A stretch of DNA of 64,000 bases. It comes from Streptococcus sp. S784/96/1. GTDB taxonomy: Bacteria; Bacillota; Bacilli; Lactobacillales; Streptococcaceae. The stretch lies in contig NZ_CACVCC010000005.1 in assembly GCF_902729355.1 (NCBI RefSeq), forward strand, positions 1-64,000. Reading direction: 5' to 3'. Under the pieces are notes generated by a model. That model ran no database searches. It was not told the origin of the DNA and was given only the letters and a program-made list of their open reading frames with translations. Made by a program: the position numbers and the translations under genes. Below are positions 9,269 to 18,815 of this stretch, in pieces. Within the stretch, counting starts at the first letter, position 1, and each line of letters opens with the position of its first letter.

Positions 9269-11770
9269 ATGACATTTTATAACCACAAAGACATTGAGCC
9301 TAGGTGGCAAAAGCACTGGGCAGACAATCATACTTTTAAGACAGGGACGGATGCGTCAAAGCCTAAGTTTTATGCGCTTGACATGTTCCCTTACCCATCT
9401 GGTGCAGGGCTTCACGTTGGTCATCCAGAAGGTTACACTGCGACTGATATTTTGAGTCGTTTCAAGCGTGCGCAGGGCTACAATGTTCTTCACCCAATGG
9501 GTTGGGATGCGTTTGGTCTTCCAGCTGAGCAATATGCGATGGATACTGGTAATGACCCAGCTGAATTTACAGCGGAAAACATTGCTAATTTTAAACGTCA
9601 AATCAATGCGCTAGGCTTCTCATACGATTGGGAACGTGAAATTAATACGACGGATCCAAATTATTATAAATGGACGCAGTGGATTTTCACGAAATTGTAT
9701 GAAAAAGGTTTGGCCTATGAAGCAGAAGTACCAGTAAATTGGGTTGAGGAGCTTGGAACAGCCATTGCCAATGAAGAAGTACTGCCTGACGGAACTTCTG
9801 AGCGTGGTGGCTATCCTGTTGTCCGCAAACCGATGCGTCAATGGATGCTGAAAATCACAGCCTATGCAGAGCGTTTACTTGAAGATTTGGAAGAAGTCGA
9901 TTGGCCAGAGTCTATTAAAGACATGCAACGCAACTGGATTGGCAAATCAACAGGTGCGAACGTAACGTTTAACATCAAAGATACTGACAAAGACTTTACG
10001 GTATTTACAACACGTCCTGACACGCTTTTCGGTGCGACTTACGCTGTTTTAGCGCCAGAACATGCTTTGGTAGATAGCATTACAACGGCAGGACAGGCAG
10101 AAGCAGTTGCGGAATACAAACGCCAAGCAAGTCTCAAATCAGACCTTGCTCGTACAGACCTTGCCAAAGAAAAAACAGGCGTGTGGACGGGTGCTTATGC
10201 GGTTAACCCTGTTAACGGTAAAGAAATGCCAATCTGGATTGCAGACTATGTGCTTGCTAGCTACGGAACGGGTGCTATCATGGCGGTACCTGCTCATGAT
10301 GACCGTGACTGGGAATTTGCGAAGCAATTTGACCTTGAGATTATTCCAGTTCTTGAAGGTGGTAATGTTGAAGAAGTAGCTTATACAGAAGATGGTGCTC
10401 ACATCAATTCAGACTTTCTTGACGGCTTGAACAAGGAAGAAGCTATCGCTAAGATGGTCGCTTGGTTGGAAGAAAAAGAAGTGGGTAACGAAAAAGTCAC
10501 TTACCGTCTTCGTGACTGGCTCTTTAGCCGTCAACGTTATTGGGGGGAACCAATCCCAATTATCCATTGGGAAGATGGGACGTCAACGGCTGTGCCAGAA
10601 AATGAATTGCCGCTTGTTCTTCCAGTAACAAAAGACATCCGTCCTTCAGGTACGGGTGAGAGCCCACTGGCTAACTTGACAGACTGGTTGGAAGTTGTTC
10701 GTGAGGATGGTGTCAAAGGTCGTCGTGAGACCAACACCATGCCACAATGGGCTGGTTCAAGCTGGTACTACCTACGCTATATTGACCCGCATAATGATGA
10801 AAAATTAGCTGATGAAGAGCTGTTGAAACAATGGTTACCAGTCGATATTTACGTCGGTGGTGCAGAACATGCCGTACTTCACTTGCTTTACGCACGCTTC
10901 TGGCACAAGGTGCTTTATGACCTCGGAGTGGTGCCAACCAAAGAGCCATTCCAAAAACTCTTTAACCAGGGTATGATTCTGGGAACCAGCTACCGTGATC
11001 ACCGTGGTGCGCTTGTGGCGACTGATAAGGTTGAAAAACGTGATGGTAGCTTCTTCCACATGGAAACTGGTGAAGAGCTTGAGCAAGCGCCAGCAAAGAT
11101 GTCTAAATCCCTTAAAAACGTCGTTAACCCAGATGATGTTGTGGAACAATTCGGTGCAGATACCCTTCGTGTGTACGAAATGTTCATGGGGCCACTTGAT
11201 GCATCGATCGCTTGGAGTGAAGAAGGGCTTGAAGGCTCACGTAAGTTCCTTGACCGCGTTTACCGTTTGATCACGACTAAAGAGATTGTGGCGGAAAATA
11301 GCGGAGCGCTTGACAAGGTTTACCATGAGACGGTTAAAGCAGTCACTGAGCAAATTGAAGGTATGAAATTCAATACAGCCATTGCTCAGCTCATGATTTT
11401 TGTCAACGCAGCCAACAAAGAAGACAAGCTTTACGCAGAGTATGCCAAAGGTTTTGTGCAGTTGATTGCCCCATTTGCGCCGCACTTGGGTGAAGAATTG
11501 TGGCAAGTCTTGACCGCAACAGGTGAGTCCATCTCACATGTGGCTTGGCCGACCTATGACGAAAGCAAACTCGTTGAAAACGAAGTGGAAATCGTTATCC
11601 AAATCAAAGGAAAAGTGAAGGCGAAACTTGTGGTTGCCAAAGACCTTTCGAAAGAAGAGCTGGAAAAAGTTGCCCTTGCTAACGACAAAGTCCAAGCTGA
11701 AATTGCAGGTAAGGAAGTTGTTAAAGTAATTGCGGTTCCAAGCAAGCTCGTTAATATCGTTATCAAGTAA
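9269..11770 (+). CDS. leuS: Leucyl-tRNA synthetase
   Basis: This 833-residue class I synthetase charges tRNA-Leu. The HIGH-type signature is [15 protein letters not shown] (about residue 40) and the KMSKS loop is MSKSLKN (about residue 610). Between them lie the editing domain ([13 protein letters not shown]) and the [11 protein letters not shown] motif. The C-terminal anticodon-binding domain ends with IKGKVKAKL. The start is set at ATG 9269, nine bases after GGGAG. A GTG at 9260 would overlap the ribosome-binding site. A promoter-like TATAAT lies near 9227-9232. The gene is followed by a truncated palindromic repeat interrupted by an ISL3 element. Confidence 0.97.
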   Translation: MTFYNHKDIEPRWQKHWADNHTFKTGTDASKPKFYALDMFPYPSGAGLHVGHPEGYTATDILSRFKRAQGYNVLHPMGWDAFGLPAEQYAMDTGNDPAEFTAENIANFKRQINALGFSYDWEREINTTDPNYYKWTQWIFTKLYEKGLAYEAEVPVNWVEELGTAIANEEVLPDGTSERGGYPVVRKPMRQWMLKITAYAERLLEDLEEVDWPESIKDMQRNWIGKSTGANVTFNIKDTDKDFTVFTTRPDTLFGATYAVLAPEHALVDSITTAGQAEAVAEYKRQASLKSDLARTDLAKEKTGVWTGAYAVNPVNGKEMPIWIADYVLASYGTGAIMAVPAHDDRDWEFAKQFDLEIIPVLEGGNVEEVAYTEDGAHINSDFLDGLNKEEAIAKMVAWLEEKEVGNEKVTYRLRDWLFSRQRYWGEPIPIIHWEDGTSTAVPENELPLVLPVTKDIRPSGTGESPLANLTDWLEVVREDGVKGRRETNTMPQWAGSSWYYLRYIDPHNDEKLADEELLKQWLPVDIYVGGAEHAVLHLLYARFWHKVLYDLGVVPTKEPFQKLFNQGMILGTSYRDHRGALVATDKVEKRDGSFFHMETGEELEQAPAKMSKSLKNVVNPDDVVEQFGADTLRVYEMFMGPLDASIAWSEEGLEGSRKFLDRVYRLITTKEIVAENSGALDKVYHETVKAVTEQIEGMKFNTAIAQLMIFVNAANKEDKLYAEYAKGFVQLIAPFAPHLGEELWQVLTATGESISHVAWPTYDESKLVENEVEIVIQIKGKVKAKLVVAKDLSKEELEKVALANDKVQAEIAGKEVVKVIAVPSKLVNIVIK

Positions 11771-11800
11771 TAATACCCTCGTTTGTCTGTCTATTTCCTA

Positions 11801-11903
11801 CTTAAGGCTAGGACAAAAAGAGTTTTAGTTTAGAAAATCTATCCCAATTAAATCTAATTTTCTAATAAAATATATAAACGAACAAAGATACTCTTATATA
11901 TTT
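11801..11903. repeat. Half copy of a palindromic repeat cut by ISL3
   Basis: The segment GACAAAAAGAGTTTTAGTTTAG ... TTAAATCTAA ... ACGAACAAAGATA closely matches the left half of the palindromic element at 16149-16295 (GACAAAAAGATTTTTAGTTTAG ... ACGAACAAAGGTTA). The sequence stops matching exactly where the ISL3 terminal repeat begins (11904), and the right half is missing after 13290. Confidence 0.6.
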
Positions 11904-13290
11904 GGCTCTTTGTCAACTGTAGTGGGTTGACCAATTTAACACCGAGAGAGGACACGATTTGTCTTCTCTCGTTTTATGTTTATGGCAATGAAAATACGAG
12001 TTTTAAAGTTTTCAAAATTTCTGAAGCCAAAAGCATTACGCTTAATGACCTTGATGATGTTGTTGGTTGCTTCAAGCATGGCGTTAGAGTAGGGCAATTC
12101 CAAGGCATTGATAACCTTGTCCCTATCCTTCAAAAAGGTTTTCAATACCGTCTGAAAGACAGGATTGGCGTTTGGAATGGTCTCCTCGATCAGTCTAAAA
12201 AACTGGTCAGCCTGTTTCTCCTGGAAATGGAAAAGCAGAAGCTGGTAGAGCTCGTAATGTTGCCTTAACTTTTGAGAATAGCTGAGCAGCTTTGTGACAA
12301 TTTCCTGATTAGTCAAGTGCATGCGAAAAGTCGGGCGATAGAAGTGTTTATCGCTGAGCTTTAGACTGTCTTGAAGAATCAGTTTCCAGTAACGTTTTAG
12401 GGTCCGATACTGGTTCGATTTTCGGTCAAACTGGTTCATGATTTGGACACGCAGTCGGTTCATGGCCCGGCTCATGTGCTGAACGATATGGAAACGATCA
12501 AGGACGATTTTAGCAGATGGAAATGGTTTCTTAGCGATGTCGTAGTATGGGCTGAACATGTCCATGGTGATGATTTTAACACGGTTTCTGACGCTTCTCG
12601 GATAGCGCAGAAAGAGGTTGCGGATGGTTGCTTGTGTCCGTCCATCCAGAATAGCGACGACCTTGAGTGAGTCAAAATCCTGCGCGATGAAGCTCATTTT
12701 GCCTTTCTTGAAGGAGTATTCGTCCCATGACATATTCTCAGGCATCCAAGTCAAGTCAGTCTTGAATTGGAACTCCTTGAGTTTTCGGATGACGGTTGAG
12801 GTTGACACCGCTAGATTCTCTGCAATGGTTGTCATGGAGACTTTCTGATTGAGAATGACGGGAATTTGGTGTTTTTTCTTGATCAGTGAAGTTTCAGCGA
12901 CAGCCATTTTCCCGCAATTAGGACAGCGGAAACGGCGCTTACTTAGACGAATCAGGGTTTTATAGCCAGCGCACTCCAAATAAGGTATTTTGGAGGCTTT
13001 CTGGAAGTCATATTTAGCCATCTGAGCTTGGCAGTTGTGGCATTTGGGAGCTTGGTACTCCAGCTTGGCGAGGACATCCTTGTGGGTTCCAGCATCGATG
13101 ACATCCAAAATCGTAATATTAGGGTCTTTTATTCCGAGTAGGTTTGTGATAAAATCGAATTGTTCCATATGAGTCTTTCTAATGAGTTGTTTTGTCGCTT
13201 TTCATTATAGGTCATATGGGACTTTTTCTATACTCAAAAAGGCTCCATAATCTCTGCGGGGAATTTACCCACTACAGAAATTATAGAGCC
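11904..13290 (-). mobile_element. ISL3-family insertion sequence, nearly intact (about 1.39 kb)
   Basis: The left end GGCTCTTTGTCAACTGTAGTGGGT (11904 on) and the inverted right end GGCTCTATAATTTCTGTAGTGGGT (13290 back) form related terminal inverted repeats. A single transposase gene fills the element. The bases just outside do not form an obvious 8-bp direct repeat, so flanking DNA may have been lost since insertion. Overall layout resembles IS1193-type elements of S. thermophilus; the exact name is not established here. Confidence 0.85.
11936..13168 (-). CDS. ISL3-family transposase
   Basis: This 410-residue protein has an N-terminal zinc ribbon (CHNCQAQMAKYDF and CPNCGKMA), an HTH (TIAENLAVSTSTVIRKLKE), and the DDE domain. 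Within the last, SWDEYSFKKG, ITMDMFSPY, LDRFHIVQHMSRAMNR and the late ELPYSNAMLEATNN are visible. Compared with the decayed copy at 529-1793 it lacks 24 bases (eight codons, KITQKLIE) between LNQK and the HTH, so it may be impaired even though the frame is open. It is expected to mobilise its own element by cut-and-paste if functional. Confidence 0.9.
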   Translation of the reverse strand: MEQFDFITNLLGIKDPNITILDVIDAGTHKDVLAKLEYQAPKCHNCQAQMAKYDFQKASKIPYLECAGYKTLIRLSKRRFRCPNCGKMAVAETSLIKKKHQIPVILNQKVSMTTIAENLAVSTSTVIRKLKEFQFKTDLTWMPENMSWDEYSFKKGKMSFIAQDFDSLKVVAILDGRTQATIRNLFLRYPRSVRNRVKIITMDMFSPYYDIAKKPFPSAKIVLDRFHIVQHMSRAMNRLRVQIMNQFDRKSNQYRTLKRYWKLILQDSLKLSDKHFYRPTFRMHLTNQEIVTKLLSYSQKLRQHYELYQLLLFHFQEKQADQFFRLIEETIPNANPVFQTVLKTFLKDRDKVINALELPYSNAMLEATNNIIKVIKRNAFGFRNFENFKTRIFIAINIKREKTNRVLSRC

Positions 13291-13382
13291 TTTTGAATTT
13301 ACCACCCTTTGTACTACCCCTAGTGAAAATGAGGTATAGTAAGAGGGTAACCCAAAATGGGGCAACCCTGATGCTGTATTTT

Positions 13383-13946
13383 TATACTGAATTCATTTTA
13401 AAATCTAAAATTGTGGATCTTATATGAAAACAAATGGAGTAGATTAGATGTTTCTTGTTGTAGAAATTCAACTAGATTTAGAATTTATATCGAGACTAGA
13501 GGTTGGAACAAATGATATACTTCCCTTATAGTGGACAGTGAAAAAACAAAAATTCACTAGAAACTAAAAGGGGAGTTTTCGTATGTCAAATTGACGCAGT
13601 GGTTGATTGGAAGTTCTAAACCTAGCGCTCCTTCATTTTCAAGTGGCACCTAAAACAGCCATCAGACTATTTTTATATCACGCTATCGTTAGCGGCCGTC
13701 CTTTGCGGATGTGGGAGTGAAACTGTCTAGTAGATACTTTCAGATTGAGCTTTAAAACGAAAAAGATAATGGAGACTTTAGACTTGAAAATAAGCAATGG
13801 AACTTCGTTAGAAGGTTTTGACACCGGCTTTATTTCCTACCTCCAAAGGTTTACCAGACTTTTGGAGTGTCCCTACTACATAAGGCTAACTGTGCAAAAA
13901 TTTGTGAATACAAGCTATCAGATTTTGATTTTAAATGAGTATTAAT
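13383..13946. repeat. MITE-like repeat, copy 1
   Basis: Related inverted ends (TATACTGAATTCATTTTAAAATC at the left; the complement of TTTTGATTTTAAATGAGTATT at the right) bound a noncoding segment. Internal blocks AAACTGTCTAGTAGATACTTTCAG (about 13726 on) and GGTTTTGACACCGGCTTTATTTCC... (13816 on) match the repeat at 25889-26322. The segment carries no convincing gene. It also contains a GTGGACAGTGAAAAAAC stretch at 13530 that looks like an IS end. Confidence 0.5.
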
Positions 13947-13998
13947 AGTTTAAATTTTGTTATAACTCCCTCAAACTAGGAAAGGAGGTGAATGATAT

Positions 13999-14061
13999 AT
14001 GGAGGTTTCAACATCATTTCTTGTCGCTGTATCAAGCGGTGTTGTTATTGATACTGGTTAA
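13999..14061 (+). pseudogene. Small hydrophobic peptide gene, probably frameshifted
   Basis: An ideal Shine-Dalgarno (AAAGGAGGTGA) precedes ATG 13999. The frame encodes a 20-residue peptide, MEVSTSFLVAVSSGVVIDTG. Adding one base near 14051 would extend it with YWLNIRDK, giving a short membrane-helix peptide with a charged tail. That pattern resembles small toxin-like or membrane peptides with a hydrophobic helix and K-W-L/D-type tail. It may be translated as it stands or be a relic. The assignment is tentative. Confidence 0.35.
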
Positions 14062-14277
14062 ATATCCGTGATAAGTAGCCCTAGGGGCAAAATAAAATCC
14101 CATCAAGGAATGCTGGAGGAGGGGGTTACACGACGGACGATTGCATGAAAGATTTTTAGCAAGAAAGCAAAGCTTTTGGCATTTCAATCTTCGGCTTTTT
14201 CAAAAATATGTTTTATTATTTAGCTATTTTCCTTTTAAAAATTTTTGCAAATAATTTTTTTAAAGAGGTAACTCAAA

Positions 14278-14579
14278 ATGGTAAATGGTACAGTAAAATG
14301 GTTTGATAAAGAAAATGGTTTTGGTTTTATCCAACAAGAAGAAGGATTAGATGTTTTACATACTTGTTACAAATTCAAACTGATGGCTTTAAATTCCTAG
14401 AAAATAGTGAAAAAGTAATATTTGAAGTTGAGCAAGGGGAACGTGGATTGTGAGATGTTAATATTACTAGAATTAATGAATCATCAACAAAAAGCTTAGA
14501 AAATTCTGAGCTTTTTGTTGATGAATCTAAGATTATGAAACATGAACTTAGTAAGATTGATAAAACAAGTTTAAGATAA
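14278..14579 (+). pseudogene. Cold-shock protein (CspA family), broken
   Basis: The frame opens with MVNGTVKWFDKENGFGFIQQ, the RNP1-containing start of a cold-shock domain that binds single-stranded RNA or DNA. After EEGLDVL the frame is lost: the rest of the domain (DGFKFLENSEKVIFEVEQGERG) is found in another frame, and an in-frame TGA follows at about 14452. Some internal codons are also missing. GAGGTAACTCAAA precedes the ATG. The downstream LENSELFVDESK-like tail is not part of a normal Csp. The gene is not functional as a full cold-shock domain. Confidence 0.75.
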
Positions 14580-14769
14580 TGTATTCACGTTTTTCAGTGT
14601 CAAGATTTAGCATCAACACGGGGTTACAAATAAAAAATCCATAATGGTGTAATATAAATCAGTACAGTACAAAATGGCCAAGCACCTCGGAGGTGAGATG
14701 AAAATCATTTTAAAGAATTCCCAATTTTGTTGTTGTTAATATTTATTATCTAAATTACAAAATATATGC

Positions 14770-14775
14770 TATAAT
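14770..14775 (+). promoter_or_regulatory. Extended -10 promoter of the CNNM/CBS gene
   Basis: TGCTATAAT is a consensus -10 with the TGn extension. It lies 35 bases before the ATG at 14810, with TAGGAG serving as ribosome-binding site. Confidence 0.6.
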
Positions 14776-14809
14776 AACAATACTATATTATTTTTAGGAG
14801 TTATTTTTC

Positions 14810-16144
14810 ATGGAAGACCCTAGTAGTCAGTCCTTATTGATTCAATTTATTGTACTTATTGTTTTAACTTTTCTGAATGCTTTTTTCTCAGCTTCTGAAA
14901 TGGCGTTAGTTTCACTTAATCGATCTCGTGTTGAACAAAAGGCTGAGGAAGGTGAAAAAAAATATATTCGTCTGTTAAAGGTTTTAGAAAATCCTAACAA
15001 TTTTTTATCTACTATCCAGGTTGGAATTACTTTCATTTCTCTTTTACAGGGGGCTAGTTTATCCGCTTCGCTTGGACGAGTGATTGCAGGTTGGCTTGGT
15101 GATGTTCAATATGCTACTACAATTGGTTCAGTGGCATCTTTGATTTTTTTAACGTATATTTCCATCGTTCTCGGCGAGCTTTATCCGAAGCGGATTGCGA
15201 TGAATTTGAAGGAGAATTTGGCAGTTGTCTCAGCACCTGTAATTATCTTTGTGGGTAAAATTGTTAGCCCTTTTGTATGGTTATTATCAGCTTCTACAAA
15301 TCTTCTTAGTCGAATGACTCCTATGGATTTTGATGATGCAGATGAACAGATGACTCGAGATGAGATTGAGTACATGTTGACTAGAAGTGAAGCAAGTCTA
15401 GATGCTGATGAGATTGAAATGCTTCAAGGGGTCTTTTCTTTGGATGAAATGCTGGCGCGAGAAGTTATGGTTCCTAGGACAGATGCTTTTATGGTTGACA
15501 TCAATGCTGATACTCAGGAAACTATTCAGGAAATTCTTAAGCAAAGTTTTTCACGTATTCCAGTTTATGATGGGGATAAAGATAAAGTTATTGGCCTCAT
15601 TCATACAAAAAATTTGCTTAGTGCAGCTTTTAATCAAGGTTTTGAAAATATAAATTTTCGTCGAATCATGCAGGAGCCTCTCTTTGTTCCAGAAACCATT
15701 TTTATAGATGATCTTTTAACTGCTTTTAGAAATAGCCAAAGGCAGTTAGCTATTTTATTGGATGAGTATGGGGGTGTAGCGGGTTTAGTGACTCTGGAAG
15801 ATCTTTTAGAAGAAATTGTTGGTGAGATTGATGATGAGAGTGATAAATCTGAGATTTTTGTCAGAGAAATCGCTGAACATACTTATATTGTTCAAGGAAA
15901 TATGACTCTGAATGATTTTAACGAATATTTTGAGACAGAACTTGAAAGTGATGATGTCGATACCATTGCTGGTTTTTATCTGACTGGTGTTGGGACGATT
16001 CCAAGCCAAGAAGATAAAGAGATTTATGAATTAGATAATAATAATAAGCATTTGGTTTTGATTAATGATAAGGTCAAAGATGGTCGTGTTACCAAGTTGA
16101 AACTTATTTTAACTCAGCTTGCGATTACAGAAGAAGAATATTAA
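14810..16144 (+). CDS. CNNM/CBS-domain membrane protein (hemolysin-like, CorC family)
   Basis: This 444-residue protein has an N-terminal CNNM membrane domain with about four helices (residues 10-30, 60-85, 98-120, 135-160), including the FFSASEMALVSLNRSRVE start motif. A paired CBS domain follows (residues about 205-335, with AREVMVPRTDAF and LLDEYGGVAGLVTLEDLLEEIVGEI). The C-terminal CorC/HlyC transporter-associated domain covers about residues 350-435. The family is linked to magnesium or other cation transport. The old hemolysin name is not evidence of toxicity. It stands alone, downstream of a repeat-rich region and before a palindromic element. Confidence 0.92.
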   Translation: MEDPSSQSLLIQFIVLIVLTFLNAFFSASEMALVSLNRSRVEQKAEEGEKKYIRLLKVLENPNNFLSTIQVGITFISLLQGASLSASLGRVIAGWLGDVQYATTIGSVASLIFLTYISIVLGELYPKRIAMNLKENLAVVSAPVIIFVGKIVSPFVWLLSASTNLLSRMTPMDFDDADEQMTRDEIEYMLTRSEASLDADEIEMLQGVFSLDEMLAREVMVPRTDAFMVDINADTQETIQEILKQSFSRIPVYDGDKDKVIGLIHTKNLLSAAFNQGFENINFRRIMQEPLFVPETIFIDDLLTAFRNSQRQLAILLDEYGGVAGLVTLEDLLEEIVGEIDDESDKSEIFVREIAEHTYIVQGNMTLNDFNEYFETELESDDVDTIAGFYLTGVGTIPSQEDKEIYELDNNNKHLVLINDKVKDGRVTKLKLILTQLAITEEEY

Positions 16145-16148
16145 AAAA

Positions 16149-16295
16149 GAGTCTGAGACAAAAAGATTTTTAGTTTAGAAAGTCTAGATCATTAAATCTA
16201 ATTATATAAAACGAACAAAGGTTATCTCATTTTATATATAAGAGATAACCTTTGTTCGTTTTTGGTTCTAGTGTTCAGAGAGTCGTTTCAGACTC
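16149..16295. repeat. Palindromic repeat element, intact copy
   Basis: The outer arms GAGTCTGAGAC (16149 on) and GTTTCAGACTC (ending 16295) are inverted. The inner arms AACGAACAAAGGTTATCTC (about 16210-16228) and its exact complement (16242-16260) enclose a short AT loop. It may act as a terminator for the CNNM gene. A half copy lies at 11801-11903, so it is a dispersed repeat and not just a local terminator. 16296-16428 holds no gene. Confidence 0.65.
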
Positions 16296-16428
16296 CTTAA
16301 TTTTAGTGTAGAAATAAATTAAGTCAATGATTGATTGGAAGCATGCAATAGGATCGTTTCAACCTAAGCTTCGAAATGAGATGGAGAAGCTCAGGTTGAA
16401 ATTATAATTTCTGTCCGATCTATTTTCT

Positions 16429-17214
16429 TTACTCAAGATTGAGTTTGTGTTTAATAATGGCGTGGGTTGCAATGTATGAGGCAATCAATCCTACAATGGT
16501 CATCACTAAATCAACTAAAATCAAACTACCATCTGTAAACGTAAAGGCAAGAAGGAATGAAATTAGTGTTAGAATCAACCAGATGATACCGTAGCTGACA
16601 AATCCCATCAAAACACGGTAAGTATTAAACAGTTGGCCGATAGAGATAGCGAGATAAATCCAAAGTACAGCTAAAATAGTAGAAAGGAAGGCGTCGAGAT
16701 TCCAAACTATAAACCAAAACGTACTTTCAGAAGGAGGGACTTTAGACATGACTTCTGAAAATACTTTAACTACCTCTGACCATTCAACATGAGGTAGCAC
16801 AAAAGCTAAAATAATGATTGCAAATAAAAGATAGGTTGTAATGAAAAGTAGGGTGGAGACTAGCAATTTACTCAAAAGAATAGAATGAGTAGATACTGGG
16901 AGTGTCATGGTTAAGTAACCTTGGCGACTAAAAAGGCTGGCATAAAAACGACGGATAATAATAACATAGGAAGCTATAGTAACTGCAATTAAAAGTCCGA
17001 ATAAGGCAGCTAATAGGAAGAGAAACATTACATTATCTCTCAAATAACTTCCAACTTGATAACCGACATAGTTATAAGATGATGTTTCGATAGTTGTAAT
17101 GAAACGTTTTACAGAATTTCCAGTAGCAATGGCCACTAATGAAGTAATAAAGAGAAGTCCCAGGTACCATTTTCCGATAGACTTTATTTCATATTTTAAT
17201 AGTTTTCCAAACAT
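16429..17214 (-). CDS. ABC-2 type permease of a GntR-linked transporter
   Basis: This 261-residue membrane protein has about six hydrophobic segments (residues 18-35, 62-85, 110-135, 160-185, 195-220, 228-250). It is the last gene of a three-gene minus-strand unit (gntR, ATPase, permease), nine bases after the ATPase gene. The layout matches the YtrA/YtrB-type or YhcF/YhcG-type operons of Firmicutes, which respond to cell-wall stress or export unknown compounds. The substrate cannot be inferred. Confidence 0.82.
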   Translation of the reverse strand: MFGKLLKYEIKSIGKWYLGLLFITSLVAIATGNSVKRFITTIETSSYNYVGYQVGSYLRDNVMFLFLLAALFGLLIAVTIASYVIIIRRFYASLFSRQGYLTMTLPVSTHSILLSKLLVSTLLFITTYLLFAIIILAFVLPHVEWSEVVKVFSEVMSKVPPSESTFWFIVWNLDAFLSTILAVLWIYLAISIGQLFNTYRVLMGFVSYGIIWLILTLISFLLAFTFTDGSLILVDLVMTIVGLIASYIATHAIIKHKLNLE

Positions 17215-17223
17215 AGTAACCTC

Positions 17224-17922
17224 CTAAGATTTAAAATGTTCTCTAAAGAGAGCATCAATGGATTGACCGTGTTCAAAACGAAGATCATCTGCATTTCCCT
17301 GCAAAGCGATTTGACCATTGTGGAGAAAAACAACTTCATCTAGAATAGGTTCTACATCTTGAATGAGGTGAGTAGAGAGAATAACGGAAGCGTCTTCTGA
17401 GTAATTATTGATAATGGTACGAAGAATATAATCTCTCGCCGCTGGGTCAACTCCTGCGATAGGTTCATCAAGAATATAAAGTTTTGCACGACGACTCATA
17501 ACCAAAATCAATTGTACTTTCTCTTTGTTTCCTTTTGATAGCGTTTTGATACGTTTATTAGGATCAATGTCTAAATCAGCCAGTAATTTTTCAGCTCGTT
17601 CGCGATCAAAGTCGGCATAAAAATCTTGGAAAAAGCTTAGAGTGGCATTAGTGGTCATATTTTCATTGAGATAAGTGGTATCAGGAAGGTAAGAGATTAT
17701 TTTTTTGCTCTCGATAGAAGGGTGATACCCGTCTATGACAACCTCGCCACTATCAGGTTGTAGCAGACCATTAATCAGTTTGATGAGAGTTGTTTTACCG
17801 CTACCGTTTGGGCCAAGAAGTCCAATAATTTTTCCTGCTGGTAAGTTAAAGGTGACCTCGTCTAAGGCAATTTGATGACCATATGTTTTTGTGACGTGGT
17901 GTAATTTAAGTAAATCAGTCAT
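17224..17922 (-). CDS. ABC transporter ATP-binding protein
   Basis: This 232-residue ATPase has Walker A GPNGSGKTT (about residue 36), a degenerate signature LSKGNKEK, Walker B LYILDEPIAGVD and H-loop STHLIQD. Its start overlaps the end of the GntR gene by eight bases, so the two are translationally coupled. It probably energises the permease encoded directly downstream. Families of this type (YtrB, YhcG) are controlled by the neighbouring GntR repressor. Confidence 0.9.
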   Translation of the reverse strand: MTDLLKLHHVTKTYGHQIALDEVTFNLPAGKIIGLLGPNGSGKTTLIKLINGLLQPDSGEVVIDGYHPSIESKKIISYLPDTTYLNENMTTNATLSFFQDFYADFDRERAEKLLADLDIDPNKRIKTLSKGNKEKVQLILVMSRRAKLYILDEPIAGVDPAARDYILRTIINNYSEDASVILSTHLIQDVEPILDEVVFLHNGQIALQGNADDLRFEHGQSIDALFREHFKS

Positions 17923-18289
17923 GTGTATTTTCCTCCAAAAAGCGGGTTAATTCAGGGATGATATCTTCTTGTGAGAAACCAATTTTTTGCATGTTGCTGA
18001 CAAAGTTTTTTAATTCTAGCTGAGCAACTTCCAAACGTTTTTCAGCAATGAGATCAATGTCTTCTGTTACAAAACGTCCAGACGTTCGTTGAGAATAAAC
18101 CATTCCTTCACGTTCTAATTCTGTAAATGCTCGTTGCATAGTGTTCGGATTAACTCCAGCTTCCTCGGCATATTCACGGACAGTAGGGAGTTGGTCACCG
18201 CTTTTGACTTGATTGCTGATAATTTGCATTTTTACATGTTGAGCAATCTGAGCATAAATGGGTGACTTTTCATCAAATTTCCAAGCCAT
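17915..18289 (-). CDS. GntR-family transcriptional regulator (YtrA type)
   Basis: This 124-residue regulator has a winged-helix GntR DNA-binding domain (residues about 8-75, with QLPTVREYAEEAGVNPNTMQ and the wing GMVYSQRTSGRF). A short helical C-terminal dimerisation tail follows, without an effector domain, which is the YtrA subfamily. It heads the operon with the ABC ATPase and permease and probably represses it. ATG at 18289 is preferred over a TTG six bases upstream; no strong Shine-Dalgarno is seen for either. Confidence 0.9.
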   Translation of the reverse strand: MAWKFDEKSPIYAQIAQHVKMQIISNQVKSGDQLPTVREYAEEAGVNPNTMQRAFTELEREGMVYSQRTSGRFVTEDIDLIAEKRLEVAQLELKNFVSNMQKIGFSQEDIIPELTRFLEENTHD

Positions 18290-18552
18290 AACCAAAGATA
18301 TAAAGAGATGGTGTAGATGTCCAAAAGTTGATTTTTGGAATAACTAAATTCTCTTTCCTTTCTATGTAGATTTTATAAACTAATTGGGATATTGAAACTA
18401 TTTTGTACTATATCTATAATACGTATTAGTGGAGTTTTTGTCAAATAGAATCTATTTGTTAAGCGATTTATACTGAAGATGACGGAATTTTAAAATAAGA
18501 GGGAGGGGAGTGGACAAGTGTTGAAAAAAACTTATTTGTATGTAATGTTGAA

Positions 18553-18732
18553 TTTGATATTATCTTAGGTATACAGATTTATTCTACTCCTCTTGAACTT
18601 TTCAATTTCCCATCATATTGGTTGTTGATGAGCCTTTTTGGCGATAGTTTATATGAGGAAAAGAACAACATAGGTACTATTTATTTCTTGAATATCTATA
18701 TAATAAGGCTTGGAGTATTGACAGTATCATAA
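18553..18732 (+). pseudogene. Membrane protein fragment
   Basis: The 520-base gap between the GntR gene and dnaE holds a run of protein-like sequence without its own start: IYSTPLELFNFPSYWLLMSL, then GTIYFLNIYIIRLGVLTVS and a stop. The hydrophobic and aromatic character resembles a transmembrane protein. An upstream frame (GTGTTGAAAAAAACT, 18519 on) runs into a stop at about 18569. I take it as a relic. No intact gene is seen in 18296-18815; GGAGG at about 18806 is the dnaE ribosome-binding site. Confidence 0.4.
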
Positions 18733-18815
18733 GAGATATTTTAGTGAATAGATGTTAGTGCTTTATGTGCCTAATTCTTTATAGTATAATGAAAGTAAAA
18801 ACATAGGAGGTTGGT

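Noticed and set aside
10835..11149. 104-codon minus-strand frame inside leuS
   Set aside because: It lies opposite the catalytic region of leuS, has no ribosome-binding site, and its composition is that of a shadow of the real frame.
14810..16144. Hemolysin toxin
   Set aside because: The CNNM-CBS-CorC_HlyC architecture is that of a cation-transport-type membrane protein; the old name is misleading.
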